A stretch of DNA of 64,000 nucleotides from Deltaproteobacteria bacterium HGW-Deltaproteobacteria-15 (GTDB taxonomy: Bacteria > Desulfobacterota > DSM-4660 > Desulfatiglandales > HGW-15): assembly GCA_002840535.1 (NCBI GenBank), contig PHBH01000002.1:1-64000 (forward strand), read 5' to 3'. The notes under the pieces are model-generated. The model was not told where the DNA came from. It did no database searches and saw nothing but the letters and a program-made list of their open reading frames with translations. Numbering within the stretch: the first letter of the stretch is position 1; the number at the start of each line of letters is the position of its first letter. This document shows, piece by piece, positions 46,629 through 56,300 of the stretch. Position numbers and translations under genes: made by a program.

Positions 46629-46657
46629 AAAATAACAGTTCACTGTCATAATGTCAA
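46629..46657 (-). promoter_or_regulatory. MerR-operon promoter with dyad
   Basis: On the minus strand: TTGACA (46657-46652), a 17-bp spacer and TATTTT (46634-46629), with the start codon only 7 bp further. The spacer contains ACAGT-GA-ACTGT (46635-46646), an inverted repeat suited to a MerR dimer. The short distance to ATG implies a leaderless or nearly leaderless mRNA. Confidence 0.6.
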
Positions 46658-46774
46658 GCATTTTTTTACTGGTGTTCGGTCTGGGATCCAATGTAATGAA
46701 TCGATGCGAAATCTAAGCATGCACGGCTGCGGCTCCGCACCTTGCCGGTTTTCTGGTCCACCTTACAGGGGGTC

Positions 46775-46793
46775 TTTGACAGGTACGGTCAAA
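46775..46793 (+). promoter_or_regulatory. Palindrome TTTGAC-N7-GTCAAA before the WYL gene
   Basis: A 19-bp inverted repeat about 120 bp upstream of the WYL regulator start. It contains TTGACA, a good -35 match on the plus strand. Thirteen of its bases form the arms and TACG; only the three bases at the centre-left differ in part from the copy at 18629-18647. Probably the binding site of the WYL regulator itself. Confidence 0.6.
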
Positions 46794-46912
46794 GATATAG
46801 AGAAAAGTTCCGGTATTCTCTGACGCAGAAAATGAATAGGAGATTACTGACAAAAATGGTATAGATCGACCCGCCTTTTCACCATTCTTCGATCAAGAAG
46901 GGGGATTTCGGC

Positions 46913-47758
46913 ATGGCACGAGGGGACCAGCTCGGAAGGCAGTGGAAGATCATCCAGACGCTCCTTACCTCTTCGGGAAAATCCGCGGCTGAGCTGGCAA
47001 TGGACCTCGACATCCACCCGCGGACTGTCTACCGGGACCTCATGGCCCTCCAGACAGCAGGGTTCCCGATCTACACCGAGCGGATGGACAGGAAGAGCCT
47101 CTGGTCCCTCCTCGACACCATGAAGCACCACATCCCGGTCCCCTTCACCCTTCCCGAGCTCATGGCCCTCTACTTCGGGAGCACGATGCTCAAGGTTTTC
47201 AAGGGCACTTTCTTCTACGACTCCCTGGAGACCCTCTCGCAGAAGATCAAAACCACCCTCCCGCCCGAGTCCATGAAGTATCTCAAGAGCGTGGAACAGA
47301 CCATGCACATGGGGATCAGGCCCTACAAGGACTATGCGAAGTTCAAGGGGATCCTCAAACAGGTAAATGACGCTGCAGCAGCCAGGAAGACGATCGAGAT
47401 CGTTTACTACACCATGAGCCGCAAGAAGGAGACGAGACGGAGTATCGACCCGTACCGGATCTGGTTTTTCAACGGCACATTCTACCTGATTGGTTTTTGC
47501 CACATGCGTGACGAGGTGAGGGTCTTTGCCCTGGACCGGATCAAGATGCTCCACCAGACCAGGAAGATCTTTGAGATGCCCGAGGACTTTGATGTGGAGG
47601 AATTCGTCCGGCCGAGCTTCGGCATCTACCAGGGCCCGCTCACGAAGGTGAAGATCCGGTTCTCGCCCGAGGTGGCCGGCTACGTCAAAGAATCCATCTG
47701 GCACGAGAGCCAAAAGATCACGGACGAGAAGAACGGCTCCATCCTCTTCGAGGCGTAG
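46913..47758 (+). CDS. WYL-domain regulator, C-terminus cut by TAG
   Basis: A 281-residue protein. The N-terminal winged helix (QWKIIQTLL, AAELAMDLDIHPRTVYRDLM) is followed by a WYL domain (about 160-215: TIEIVYYTMS, RSIDPYRIWFFNGTFYLIGF, VRVFALDRI) and the beginning of a WCX dimerisation domain. WYL regulators sense small nucleic-acid ligands and often control phage-defence operons. The frame ends in TAG at 47756-47758, but the same frame goes on with VAGTEEIKFWVMSWG and EVLEPASLKEEIRKH, the expected WCX end. So the last ~30 residues are lost unless the stop is read through. DNA-binding and WYL parts are intact. Confidence 0.85.
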   Translation: MARGDQLGRQWKIIQTLLTSSGKSAAELAMDLDIHPRTVYRDLMALQTAGFPIYTERMDRKSLWSLLDTMKHHIPVPFTLPELMALYFGSTMLKVFKGTFFYDSLETLSQKIKTTLPPESMKYLKSVEQTMHMGIRPYKDYAKFKGILKQVNDAAAARKTIEIVYYTMSRKKETRRSIDPYRIWFFNGTFYLIGFCHMRDEVRVFALDRIKMLHQTRKIFEMPEDFDVEEFVRPSFGIYQGPLTKVKIRFSPEVAGYVKESIWHESQKITDEKNGSILFEA

Positions 47759-48125
47759 GTCGCCGGGACCGAGGAGATCAAATTCTGGGTGATGAGCTGG
47801 GGATCAAAGGCGGAGGTGCTGGAGCCCGCATCACTCAAGGAAGAGATCAGAAAACATCGCCTCGTGAAGAGATCGTGCACTTACGCTCACGAGTCGATTA
47901 CTCTGTTGTTCACCTTTTATTACAACCTCAGATCAGTAAAACATGAGAATCACCTCGACACCAGTACACATGACGCCAAGTTATCTGAATTTCACGGTGT
48001 CTTTGTCCCGCAACAATCCCAGACCGATCGTTGTGGAACGGTACTGGAGAGTGTAAAACCAGTTTGACATACAAGGTCGAATTGCCTACACTCGACCGCA
48101 TCTGAAGTAAACTTCTCTTGACCCC
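47759..48125 (+). other. Orphaned WYL C-terminal codons and spacer
   Basis: Bases 47759 to about 47860 still encode the end of the WYL regulator's C-terminal domain in the original frame, beyond the TAG. The remaining 265 bp up to the methyltransferase gene hold no gene or clear signal. Confidence 0.65.
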
Positions 48126-48941
48126 ATGACCTACAGTGTAAGCCACGAGGAAGCTCAAGTTGAATATGTGGGAGGACGTCGCGCCGCACAATGGGTAAAC
48201 TTTTTTCTTTCTCATTTGAAACCAAATTTTTCCGTGCTGGATTGTGGTTGCGGCCCAGGGTCTATTACTCTCGACATCGCAGAACTTGTCGCTCCAGGTC
48301 TAGTTATTGGCATTGACGTGGACGAAGGACAATTAAAGACTGCCCTGGCAAATGCTGAGAACCGGCATATAAAGAATGTTTCATTTGAGCAGGGCGATGC
48401 ACATGCTCTCTCATTTAAGGAGAATTCGTTTGACGCGGTTCTCGCACATACGATTCTTTATCATATCAATGGTCGGCTTCGCACGATGCGAGAGTTTCAC
48501 CGCGTGTTAAAACCAGGAGGCGTGGCCGGAATAGCGGATGACGACCTAAGAATAGCCGCTTTTTCGCCTGACTTACATTGCTGGCATAGGCTCATCGATG
48601 TTTGGACTCAAGTCGTGCAACACAATGGCGGAAACCCATTTTATTCCCGTCATTTGCGAAAATTAATGCTCGATGCCGGATTTGACAAAACCGCCGGATT
48701 TGCTGTAGCCGCAGAGCAATACGGGACTCTAGATCAGACGCGCCTATATGCTAAACTTGTAATTGATGTGATGAAGAGCCCGCGTTTTGTTAACCTTGTG
48801 ACCCGCCAAGGTTGGTCAAGCAAAGCAGAACTGTCAAGAATAAGACGTGGACTTCGGGCGTGGGGGGAGCGCCCTGACGCATTCTACGCTGTTATGTATT
48901 GTGCCGCGATAGGCTGGAAAAGACATAAATCTCCAATGTAA
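48126..48941 (+). CDS. SAM-dependent methyltransferase (class I)
   Basis: A 271-residue protein with the Rossmann-fold methyltransferase motifs: VLDCGCGPGSITLDIAE (about 38-54), VIGIDVDEGQL, GDAHALSF and VLKPGGVAGI. It resembles small-molecule methyltransferases of the UbiE/Methyltransf_11 group; the substrate cannot be told. The base composition is more AT-rich than its neighbours (many AAA, TTT and ATA codons), suggesting a separate origin. It converges on the liv operon, with 4 bp between the two stop codons, so it is not part of that operon. Confidence 0.85.
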   Translation: MTYSVSHEEAQVEYVGGRRAAQWVNFFLSHLKPNFSVLDCGCGPGSITLDIAELVAPGLVIGIDVDEGQLKTALANAENRHIKNVSFEQGDAHALSFKENSFDAVLAHTILYHINGRLRTMREFHRVLKPGGVAGIADDDLRIAAFSPDLHCWHRLIDVWTQVVQHNGGNPFYSRHLRKLMLDAGFDKTAGFAVAAEQYGTLDQTRLYAKLVIDVMKSPRFVNLVTRQGWSSKAELSRIRRGLRAWGERPDAFYAVMYCAAIGWKRHKSPM

Positions 48942-48945
48942 CCAC

Positions 48946-49647
48946 TTAGAGGAATAACTGCTTGAGCTTTGCCTTGTCGTTTTTCAACTCGTCCGGGTGT
49001 CCGTCGAAGACTACCTTTCCAAGCTTGAGTGAGTAAACTCGGTTGCAAATCTCAAGAACCTCACGGACTTTCTGTTCGACAATGAGGATCGCCACCCCGG
49101 TCTGATCACAGACTTCAGCTATCTTCTCGAAGACAGCCGTGCTGAGCCTGGCGGATAAACCAAGACAAGGCTCGTCAAGCAGGAGCAGCTTCGGTTGTGG
49201 AATCAGCGCCCGCGCTATGGCGACCAACTGCTGTTCACCACCGGAAAGTTTGCCAGCATAATCTTTCTCACGCGCCTTCAACACCGGAAAAATCCTCTGC
49301 ATTTCGGAGATCCTTGTCTTCAGGTCGTCTTTCGGTAACATGAAACCGCCGACTTCCAGGTTCTCGCGGACAGTCAACTCGGTAAACACTCGGTTGCCCT
49401 GTGGGCAGAAGCCGATCCCGAGGCGGACGCAATCCCCCGAACTAGTCTTAGCAAGCGAGACACCGCCGAAGAGGATTTCCCCATGCCACAAGGACAAAAC
49501 TCCATGGATAACTTTCAAAACCGTTGACTTACCGGCACCGTTGGGACCGATCAGGGCGGCGATCTCGCCGGGATTTACGGCCAGCGAAACACCGTGAAGT
49601 ACCTGTTTCTTACCATAACCTGAGTCCACTTGTACCAGCTTGAGCAC
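48946..49647 (-). CDS. livF: LivF-type ABC transporter ATPase
   Basis: A 233-residue ABC ATPase with Walker [15 protein letters not shown] (about 32-45), the signature [15 protein letters not shown] (about 133) and Walker [13 protein letters not shown]. The short signature-helix context and length fit LivF, one of the two ATPases of branched-chain amino acid importers. It is the last gene of the operon, 14 bp after an unknown gene that separates it from livG. Confidence 0.9.
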   Translation of the reverse strand: MLKLVQVDSGYGKKQVLHGVSLAVNPGEIAALIGPNGAGKSTVLKVIHGVLSLWHGEILFGGVSLAKTSSGDCVRLGIGFCPQGNRVFTELTVRENLEVGGFMLPKDDLKTRISEMQRIFPVLKAREKDYAGKLSGGEQQLVAIARALIPQPKLLLLDEPCLGLSARLSTAVFEKIAEVCDQTGVAILIVEQKVREVLEICNRVYSLKLGKVVFDGHPDELKNDKAKLKQLFL

Positions 49648-49661
49648 TATTCACCCGATTA

Positions 49662-50789
49662 CTACAGCAGTGATTTTCCGAACACCTTCCTTGCATTCTT
49701 CAAGAATGCTTTTATGGCATTGGCGTCAAGCATATCAACGTAGATCCGAAATGCGTGATTGGTAACCCTGTAGTACAAACTTCGGGCATGCCATACCCAC
49801 GATCCGGGAATCGATGTGGGCATCAAGGGAAGATCTACTATGAAGGGAACAGCTATGGATGATCCTATAGATCGCCACGCAGAAAAAAGCCTCTCCACCT
49901 TCCTATCAAAACTCACCTGACCTTGTTCCTCGCCATACTCCGCAATAAGTTCTCTGTGATGTTCGCGTAAGCGCTGAGCACCATCCGACTCTCGCAGGCA
50001 CATCACCGCGTTCTCCAGTTGGTTTCGGTTGTCAATATGCTCCAATATATGAGCAAGAAATAACGGTACGGTTTGCCGGGATGCCGCCAGTGCGTTGATC
50101 TCGCAGGCTTGAGGAGCATAACCAGCCAGGTCTGGGCTCTGCAGTAGGCTTTTGCGAGCCTCCGTGTACGCTGCTTGCGCAAAGGTCGCTCGGTAATAAT
50201 TATGTTTGTAGGGGCGCTTCTGCTCAACGGCAATTGGCACGAAGCAGAAAGTGCGTGTTAGATACCAAATCGCGATCTTATCAGCGTCAGAAAGGGCAGC
50301 ATACTCCGGACTGGAGAAATCCTTCTGCAATATTTCGTTTGTCCCTGCAAGCTGAAGAGCCATCGGAATGTGTTCCTGAAATTCACGCTCACGCCCCGGA
50401 AAAGACCGCAGAACTGCCTTTGCAAATCTCCCAAGCCTCCATTCCTCCGTGCTGTCAGCATCATTCAATTCCTCGCCGAGATTTTGCGAACATGCAAGTT
50501 GGAGACATTTTGTCTTAGCCTTCTGCATGCGATCATCAAGATCCGGTATGGTTTCGGCAAGAAGACTTCCCCCGTGCCAAATTAATTGAGGAGCCTCGTC
50601 TGCTATGCGTTCTTCGTGGCCTGACTTCACAGGCAAAACTACCCGGTCGTAGAGAATAAGGGACTCAATATATTCCTCAAGCTGTATTAGATGGGAAAGT
50701 CCCACCTGGCATGCCTCGTCACGGATTATTCGTGAAGCAATGAGGTGGGCGCTGGCATCGATCTGAACTTGCAGGCATGACTCGATCAT
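49662..50789 (-). CDS. Unknown 375-residue protein inside the liv operon
   Basis: A mostly helical protein without a recognised domain, signal peptide or membrane segment. It is unrelated to transporter subunits. Its ATG overlaps the livG stop (ATGA) and it ends 14 bp before livF, so it is translated as part of the transporter operon. The only notable residues are scattered His and Trp (e.g. ELIAEYGEEQGQVSF, SIPGSWVWHARSLYY). A nucleic-acid or nucleotide role is possible given the company of an HD-type hydrolase and a radical SAM gene, but nothing in the sequence proves it. Confidence 0.75.
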   Translation of the reverse strand: MIESCLQVQIDASAHLIASRIIRDEACQVGLSHLIQLEEYIESLILYDRVVLPVKSGHEERIADEAPQLIWHGGSLLAETIPDLDDRMQKAKTKCLQLACSQNLGEELNDADSTEEWRLGRFAKAVLRSFPGREREFQEHIPMALQLAGTNEILQKDFSSPEYAALSDADKIAIWYLTRTFCFVPIAVEQKRPYKHNYYRATFAQAAYTEARKSLLQSPDLAGYAPQACEINALAASRQTVPLFLAHILEHIDNRNQLENAVMCLRESDGAQRLREHHRELIAEYGEEQGQVSFDRKVERLFSAWRSIGSSIAVPFIVDLPLMPTSIPGSWVWHARSLYYRVTNHAFRIYVDMLDANAIKAFLKNARKVFGKSLL

Positions 50790-51553
50790 AGACGGTTGGT
50801 CCCAATACAGGCTTCAAGGACACGGCTGTCTTCCAATATTTCCAGCGGTGCCCCCTCGCAAACTTTTTTACCGGAATCCATGAAAATGAGATTGTCGCAA
50901 ATCTCTTTAAGTGCCCCGATATTGTGCTCGATCATGACAACCGACTTCCCCTCGCCAGGCAGGTTTCGAATGATAGCCAATATCTTCCTCATCATCTCCG
51001 GGGCGATCCCGGCGACCGGCTCATCAAGAAGCAGAAGTTCCGCATCAGATGCCAAGCAGCAGACAAGACTCAACAGCTTCTGTTGACCATAGGAGACATT
51101 GTCAGCCAAGTTGTTCGACTCTTTTGCAAGCCCCGCAATCTCCAGAAGCGCCATTGCCTTTTCCCTGTTCTCATGTTCTCGCCTTGCACAGACACCGTGA
51201 TGGCAAAAAATATTGAAGAGACGCTCTCCGGCTTGGTCCTTGAAGTGAAGAAGGACGTTTTCCAAAACGCTGATGCGACGGACAAGGCGAAGGTTCTGGA
51301 ATGTCTTGGCAATACCGAGGTTTGCAATTCTGTGAGGTCGGAGTTTTGAAAGGTCCTTACCTTTGAACGAAACTCTCCCGGCATCTGGCGCAATGAAACC
51401 AGCGATCACATTAAATAATGTTGTTTTTCCTGCTCCGTTAGGACCTAAGATCCCGAGGATTTGACCCGAATGCATGCAGCAGGAGAACTGATCAAGGGCA
51501 ATAACGCCATCGAAATACTTGTTCAGTCCATGACATTCGGCAATAACCGTCAT
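50786..51553 (-). CDS. livG: LivG-type ABC transporter ATPase
   Basis: A 255-residue ABC ATPase. Start chosen at the ATG overlapping the livM stop (ATGA); a longer frame has no ribosome binding site. Walker A is LGPNGAGKTTLFNVI, the signature is VSYGQQKLLSLVCC, Walker B is LLLLDEPVAGIAPE. The A-loop and the GRVSFKGKDL insert are LivG-like. The signature SYGQQ deviates from the usual SYGQQRRLEIARAL only in its tail (CCL). With LivF it energises import through LivH/LivM. Confidence 0.9.
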   Translation of the reverse strand: MTVIAECHGLNKYFDGVIALDQFSCCMHSGQILGILGPNGAGKTTLFNVIAGFIAPDAGRVSFKGKDLSKLRPHRIANLGIAKTFQNLRLVRRISVLENVLLHFKDQAGERLFNIFCHHGVCARREHENREKAMALLEIAGLAKESNNLADNVSYGQQKLLSLVCCLASDAELLLLDEPVAGIAPEMMRKILAIIRNLPGEGKSVVMIEHNIGALKEICDNLIFMDSGKKVCEGAPLEILEDSRVLEACIGTNRL

Positions 51554-52437
51554 CCGCGCCGTTCCTCCTTGCGGAAGCCAAACTTGCCGATTACACCTTG
51601 AGGACGCCACAGCATGCAGGCGACTAGGGAGGCTCCATATATAATCTGACGGACATTCGCGGCAATCGAGCTCGGTATCCCAATGAATCGTAGTAATTCA
51701 GGCAGCGTCACCAAGACAACGGCCCCCACGACTGGACCCCATAGGCTCCCTGCACCGCCAATAATCACGATAGAAATGATAAAAATAGATTCCAACACAG
51801 AGAAGCTGGTCGGGTCGATAAAGCTCACGTAGTGGGCAAAGATTACGCCAGCAGATGCCGCTAATCCTGCGCCTAATGCGAACACGCTCCTTTTATATGC
51901 AGCCAAATTTTTGCCAGCACTCTCCGCAAGCAGCTCGTCCTCTCGAATAGCGCGTAGTACACGCCCATACGGAGACCTGACAACAACCCAGTATACCCAC
52001 AGGTTCAATATGCAGAACACGCTGGCAAGGATAAAAAAGTCCAAATGAGATGTGATTTTGAGGCCAAGCAATGTCGGCTGAGGGATACCCGCTAGGCCCA
52101 TTGGACCTCCCAGGAGAGATAGGCAATTATAGGGCAAACTAAAGGCAACCAATTGGAAGGCGAACGTGGCAATCACAAAGAGGTCATCACGTAGGCGTAC
52201 ACCGATCCATCCCACAAGCACCCCTAACATGCTAGAGATAATTATAGCGCACAGCAAGTTTACGGGAAAAGGAGTTCCCAGCCTCAACGACAGAACGGCA
52301 GCGACATACGCGCCAACTCCATAGAATGCTGCATGCCCAACGGAAAGTAGACCAGTCAAACCTGCAATCAAGTTCAATGATACTGCCAAGATGATATAGA
52401 TATCAATTACTATTAGAATGTTGAACAGGTATTCCAT
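51550..52437 (-). CDS. livM: LivM-type permease
   Basis: A 295-residue membrane protein with about eight hydrophobic segments. It contains the LivM family motif GAYVAAVLSLRLG and the loop RAIREDELLAESAGKNLAAYK, which contacts the ATPase. The family signature GGAGSLWGPVVGA is near residue 230. It forms the pore with LivH. It follows livH after 16 bp and overlaps livG by 4 bp. Confidence 0.9.
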   Translation of the reverse strand: MEYLFNILIVIDIYIILAVSLNLIAGLTGLLSVGHAAFYGVGAYVAAVLSLRLGTPFPVNLLCAIIISSMLGVLVGWIGVRLRDDLFVIATFAFQLVAFSLPYNCLSLLGGPMGLAGIPQPTLLGLKITSHLDFFILASVFCILNLWVYWVVVRSPYGRVLRAIREDELLAESAGKNLAAYKRSVFALGAGLAASAGVIFAHYVSFIDPTSFSVLESIFIISIVIIGGAGSLWGPVVGAVVLVTLPELLRFIGIPSSIAANVRQIIYGASLVACMLWRPQGVIGKFGFRKEERRG

Positions 52438-52453
52438 TAGTCCTCAATCGTAT

Positions 52454-53323
52454 TCAGCTATTACTTCGTGCAATACCTAACAGTCCTTCGGGTTTGACGA
52501 GCAGTACCAATACAAAAAGCGTCAGAGCCACTGCATCCTGCCATTCAGTACCAATAAACCATGCCGTAAAATGCTGCAGAAAGCCGAGGATCACTCCCCC
52601 TAAAAGCAACCCAATCGGTTTTCCCATCCCGCCGGCGATAGCTGCGACAACACCAAAAAGGAGCAAGTTCATTCCCATAACCGGCGTTGCTCCAACGTCC
52701 AAAGCCACAAGGCTTCCCGCGAGGCCCGCCAATCCCGAGCCAATTACAATGCTCGCAAGAATCACCATATCAGAGTCTAAGCCCACCGAAGATGCAAGTT
52801 GTGGATTGTTCGCTACTGCGCGCATAGCTCTGCCAACCCGTGTATAGCCGAGTCCCCACCCCAACAAGCCCAGCACGACTAGGCTAACCAGCGCCATCGC
52901 GATTTGGACCTGTGTGAGCCTCCCACCTAATATGTGAATCCCCTCGACGATAGGACGCTGAATGGTTTTGGCATCATTTCCAAACACAGCAGCAATGACA
53001 TTAAGGAGCACTATGTATAGTCCAAGGGAAGCAAGAAGAAGATTGAGAGGAGAGGCACCTAAGCGACGAAGAGGACGGTATGCACAAAGCTCAATAACCC
53101 ATCCAAGTATCATAGAGACCAGAACTGCACACAATGGCGATGTCACAAGGGGCAAGCCTGCGAGTTCTACTGTGGCGAATGCCGTATAAGCCCCTGCAGT
53201 GATGATAGCACCATGAGCAAAATTGAAAAAGCGCGCGGCAGACCAAACCAGAGAAAAGCCGGAAGCGACCAAAATGTATGTAATCGCGGACAACAAACCG
53301 TTCAGAAGCACCTGTGACGTCAT
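52454..53323 (-). CDS. livH: LivH-type permease
   Basis: A 289-residue membrane protein. LivH motifs are FSLVWSAARFFNFAHGAI (about 22-39), the ATPase-contact loop VGRAMRAVANNPQLASSVGLD (spread over about 161-181) and GGMGKPIGLLLGG. All transmembrane segments appear intact. Its start overlaps the end of the large HD-type gene by 4 bp, so it depends on translation of that gene. Confidence 0.9.
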   Translation of the reverse strand: MTSQVLLNGLLSAITYILVASGFSLVWSAARFFNFAHGAIITAGAYTAFATVELAGLPLVTSPLCAVLVSMILGWVIELCAYRPLRRLGASPLNLLLASLGLYIVLLNVIAAVFGNDAKTIQRPIVEGIHILGGRLTQVQIAMALVSLVVLGLLGWGLGYTRVGRAMRAVANNPQLASSVGLDSDMVILASIVIGSGLAGLAGSLVALDVGATPVMGMNLLLFGVVAAIAGGMGKPIGLLLGGVILGFLQHFTAWFIGTEWQDAVALTLFVLVLLVKPEGLLGIARSNS

Positions 53324-56300
53324 CGTCCATCCTTGCGAATTGCAGCCCTTTTGCCTTTTGGCTTAACCCCGATGCCTTCCCTTAGACTACCGTCACAGAG
53401 GTACTTTCCATAGAAGAGTATCTCAAGGTTGATCTGGTTAAACGACTTTTCGAAATCCGATGGGAACTCTAAACGGTTCGCCTTTCCCTCACTTCCGAGG
53501 ACCTCAGTCCAGAACCGACAAATGCGTTTCCGAGCAAGACAATCGTCTCTTTTTCTGGTTTTGCATTTGTGATAGTCACAGCCATGCCAGGGAGTAAAGG
53601 GTGGCACATACGGGTACATTTCTTCGGCCGCCTGGGTGTAGAGATCCATCAGACAAGAGATCTTCTTACTAGGTAAAAAGTGAAAGGGAAGCCGCCATCG
53701 GTAGTCAACCGTTATCTTCAGAATCCCATTGTTAGATTCAACCTTTGTCACTAGCCCCTCCGGTCTTACCACTGTCGTTCTCGTAGCATCTTCAACATCC
53801 ACTCTGTCCTGCAATCGGAGGTCATCCGGGTAGACGACCCGACCCCAGTCACATAAGTTATCGCAGAGCATCAACAGACCTGGCATTGGACTATTAAATA
53901 GAGTGGTTGATGCTGAAAAGAATGCCTGCGGAAACTTATATGCCGGCTTCCACATGCCTTCAAATAGCAACCTCAATTCTTTGGTGAACGCATTGTGCTT
54001 GGCAATTGCGTCAAGTACCTCAAGCAGAATGGCTTCGACAAAACTAGTATGAGTTCTGTCTCCATCCTTCCCCATAGCTTTATCGAAATGATCCGAATTC
54101 CATTCGAAGATGTCGCAGAGTAACACTTTCGATGCCTTTTCCTTGACTTGCCACCATTTCTCGCTTCCGGACTCCACCTTCTCGAAAAGTTCGCCAAAAA
54201 GGTAGGCAGCACTGAGAAAACCATGATCGTCGCTGAGATTCTCATACGCAAAGTCACCGAGTGTGATATCCGTGATGCCTTTGTTGCCGTCAACCACGCT
54301 CGATGCACGGCCATTGACCAGTGAGTGCATGAAGGCACGATGAGCCGGGAATCTTTCCTTAAGCACATCTTTGACTGCAACCTTGCCCGCCTTCTCCGGT
54401 TTCATCCCAAGAAACGTTCCGAAGAGGTTCTGTAGCACTTCGCTAGATTTCTCAACCGGTAGCGCAAAATCATGCATTAATGCAGTCATTGCCCACTGGA
54501 TCCGCAGTACGTTCCTCTCGTACTCTTTCTTCTTTCCATCCGATGCTGCCATAAGTGTCGGCGGAACAGGGACACCGAGTTTTTTGTATCTCTCGACTAG
54601 CTTTAGATCAGGGCAAAGCTTTTCGCATATCCTATCACCCAGCAGATACACCAAGACCGAGTGGGTTAAATGATCACGGTAATCAGGAAATCCTCTTAGT
54701 AACTGCTGATATCTTTGAAACTCGGCGTACCGGGGTTTTACAACATCGTGAAATGCGTATTTCCATATATCACCTAGCGCTGCCAACGCGAGCTGAGCGG
54801 GCGGAGCTTCCTCACGGTGGACTCTTTCTACGAACAAAAGTGCAGCATCATCAAGTCTCGCAAGCCATATCATGGGAGATGGTAGCGTGCCCTCCCCCAC
54901 CTTCTCTTTCACTGTTCTAGATTCTTCGCGCTTCTTATCTAGGTCAGTAAAGATTTCGCCTCTCAGTTCGTTGGGGATAAGTTGTTCAAGCTCATAATGA
55001 TTCTTCCAACGTTCATCCGCGACTTTCATAAGCTCGCAACGAGGGATGAGAACCTTGCGACAGAACCTCTGCAACTCTTCCAGATTATCTCTAGGGCCAT
55101 TTCTGTCTTTTCTAGCCTGTTCGCTCTGCCATTTGCCCTTGTCTTGTTTTTCCAGAAATGCACGCAGAGAAGGATTTTCGGCGAGCTCAAAGTACACAGC
55201 AATCCGTTTATCTGCATAGCGCGAGGGGAAAAAACCCTGCAATGGTGGATATCCACCACCACGATTGAACCCACAGAGTTCCGTGTTCAGCCAAAGAAGA
55301 GGAGGGAGCGGAGACTGAGTAGCAGGCCATGCTTCCATCACCTTTATCGACTTCTCCTTGTGGTCAGCAATGGCTCTAAGTAATTCCTTCTTCTCTTCTT
55401 CTTTGTTAGGCCAAGTGACGGAGCCTTCGGACAACTTTTTGCACAATACCCGCGACTCCTCCCACGATTCGGATGCAAAAGTTGACAAATACCGTTCCTT
55501 GTTGTCCTCCCAATATCTTTTCGCGTGCGCCCAGCGTGCAACAGAAACTATTTTCCAGTCGTTTTTGCCGAATGCCCCTGCGCCAAACAGTGATATTCTG
55601 TCAAGGTTATCAGTTTCCGAAACAAAAGGCGTATTCAAGATATCGCGTTTTCGTATGCTCCATCGCCGCATACGCATACGGGACATTGCAAGGATTTCGG
55701 CTGCAGTCCAGGTACTAGCGAGAGGCCAGTTTTGACCTTTGCTATCGTTACTTTTCTTCTTAATACTATCGCTATAATTGCACGGGGGAATATCGGGGCT
55801 GGATAGGAAACAGTCCTGCCAACATGGTGGCATCTCCCTAGCCTTATCAAATTCCTCTCCCAAGACTTCTCGACGCCATCGGGGCGAAATGATTAGCCGA
55901 GGATCATCTGCGGTCTTTTTCCATTTACTCTTATTATCTTGATGACACTGGGTCTTGCAGTATTCGGAAAGTCGGCCACGGAACAAATAAACAGGCCAAT
56001 GAGCTTCACCTCCGCTCCAAACGAGACTGGCAATTGGCGCATGAACAATCACACGGCGTACCCGCACACGAGGCTTAAGGGTGACGCCGCCTTTCTCAAA
56101 AGACGACTTGACAGCATCCTCAATGAGGGTCACAAGTGTAGCCATGAGGTTATCTTCACATTCAGCCTCACGGTGTCGGGGCAGGAAATCATCTGGAAAG
56201 AATACGCAGTTTAAAGGAACTCGGCGGCTACGGTTAGTATGGCCCTTGGTGAGCGTCGTCAACCAGTCCTGGTATGCTTTTTCAAGGCGACGTATGGCGC

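Noticed and set aside
46844-47713. Long antisense reading frame opposite the WYL gene
   Set aside because: It is rich in His, Leu and Glu typical of a shadow frame, has no motif, and the plus-strand WYL gene explains the region.
47756-47758. TAG read as pyrrolysine
   Set aside because: Pyrrolysine is confined to a few enzymes and nothing in the window supports its machinery; a simple nonsense mutation is more likely.
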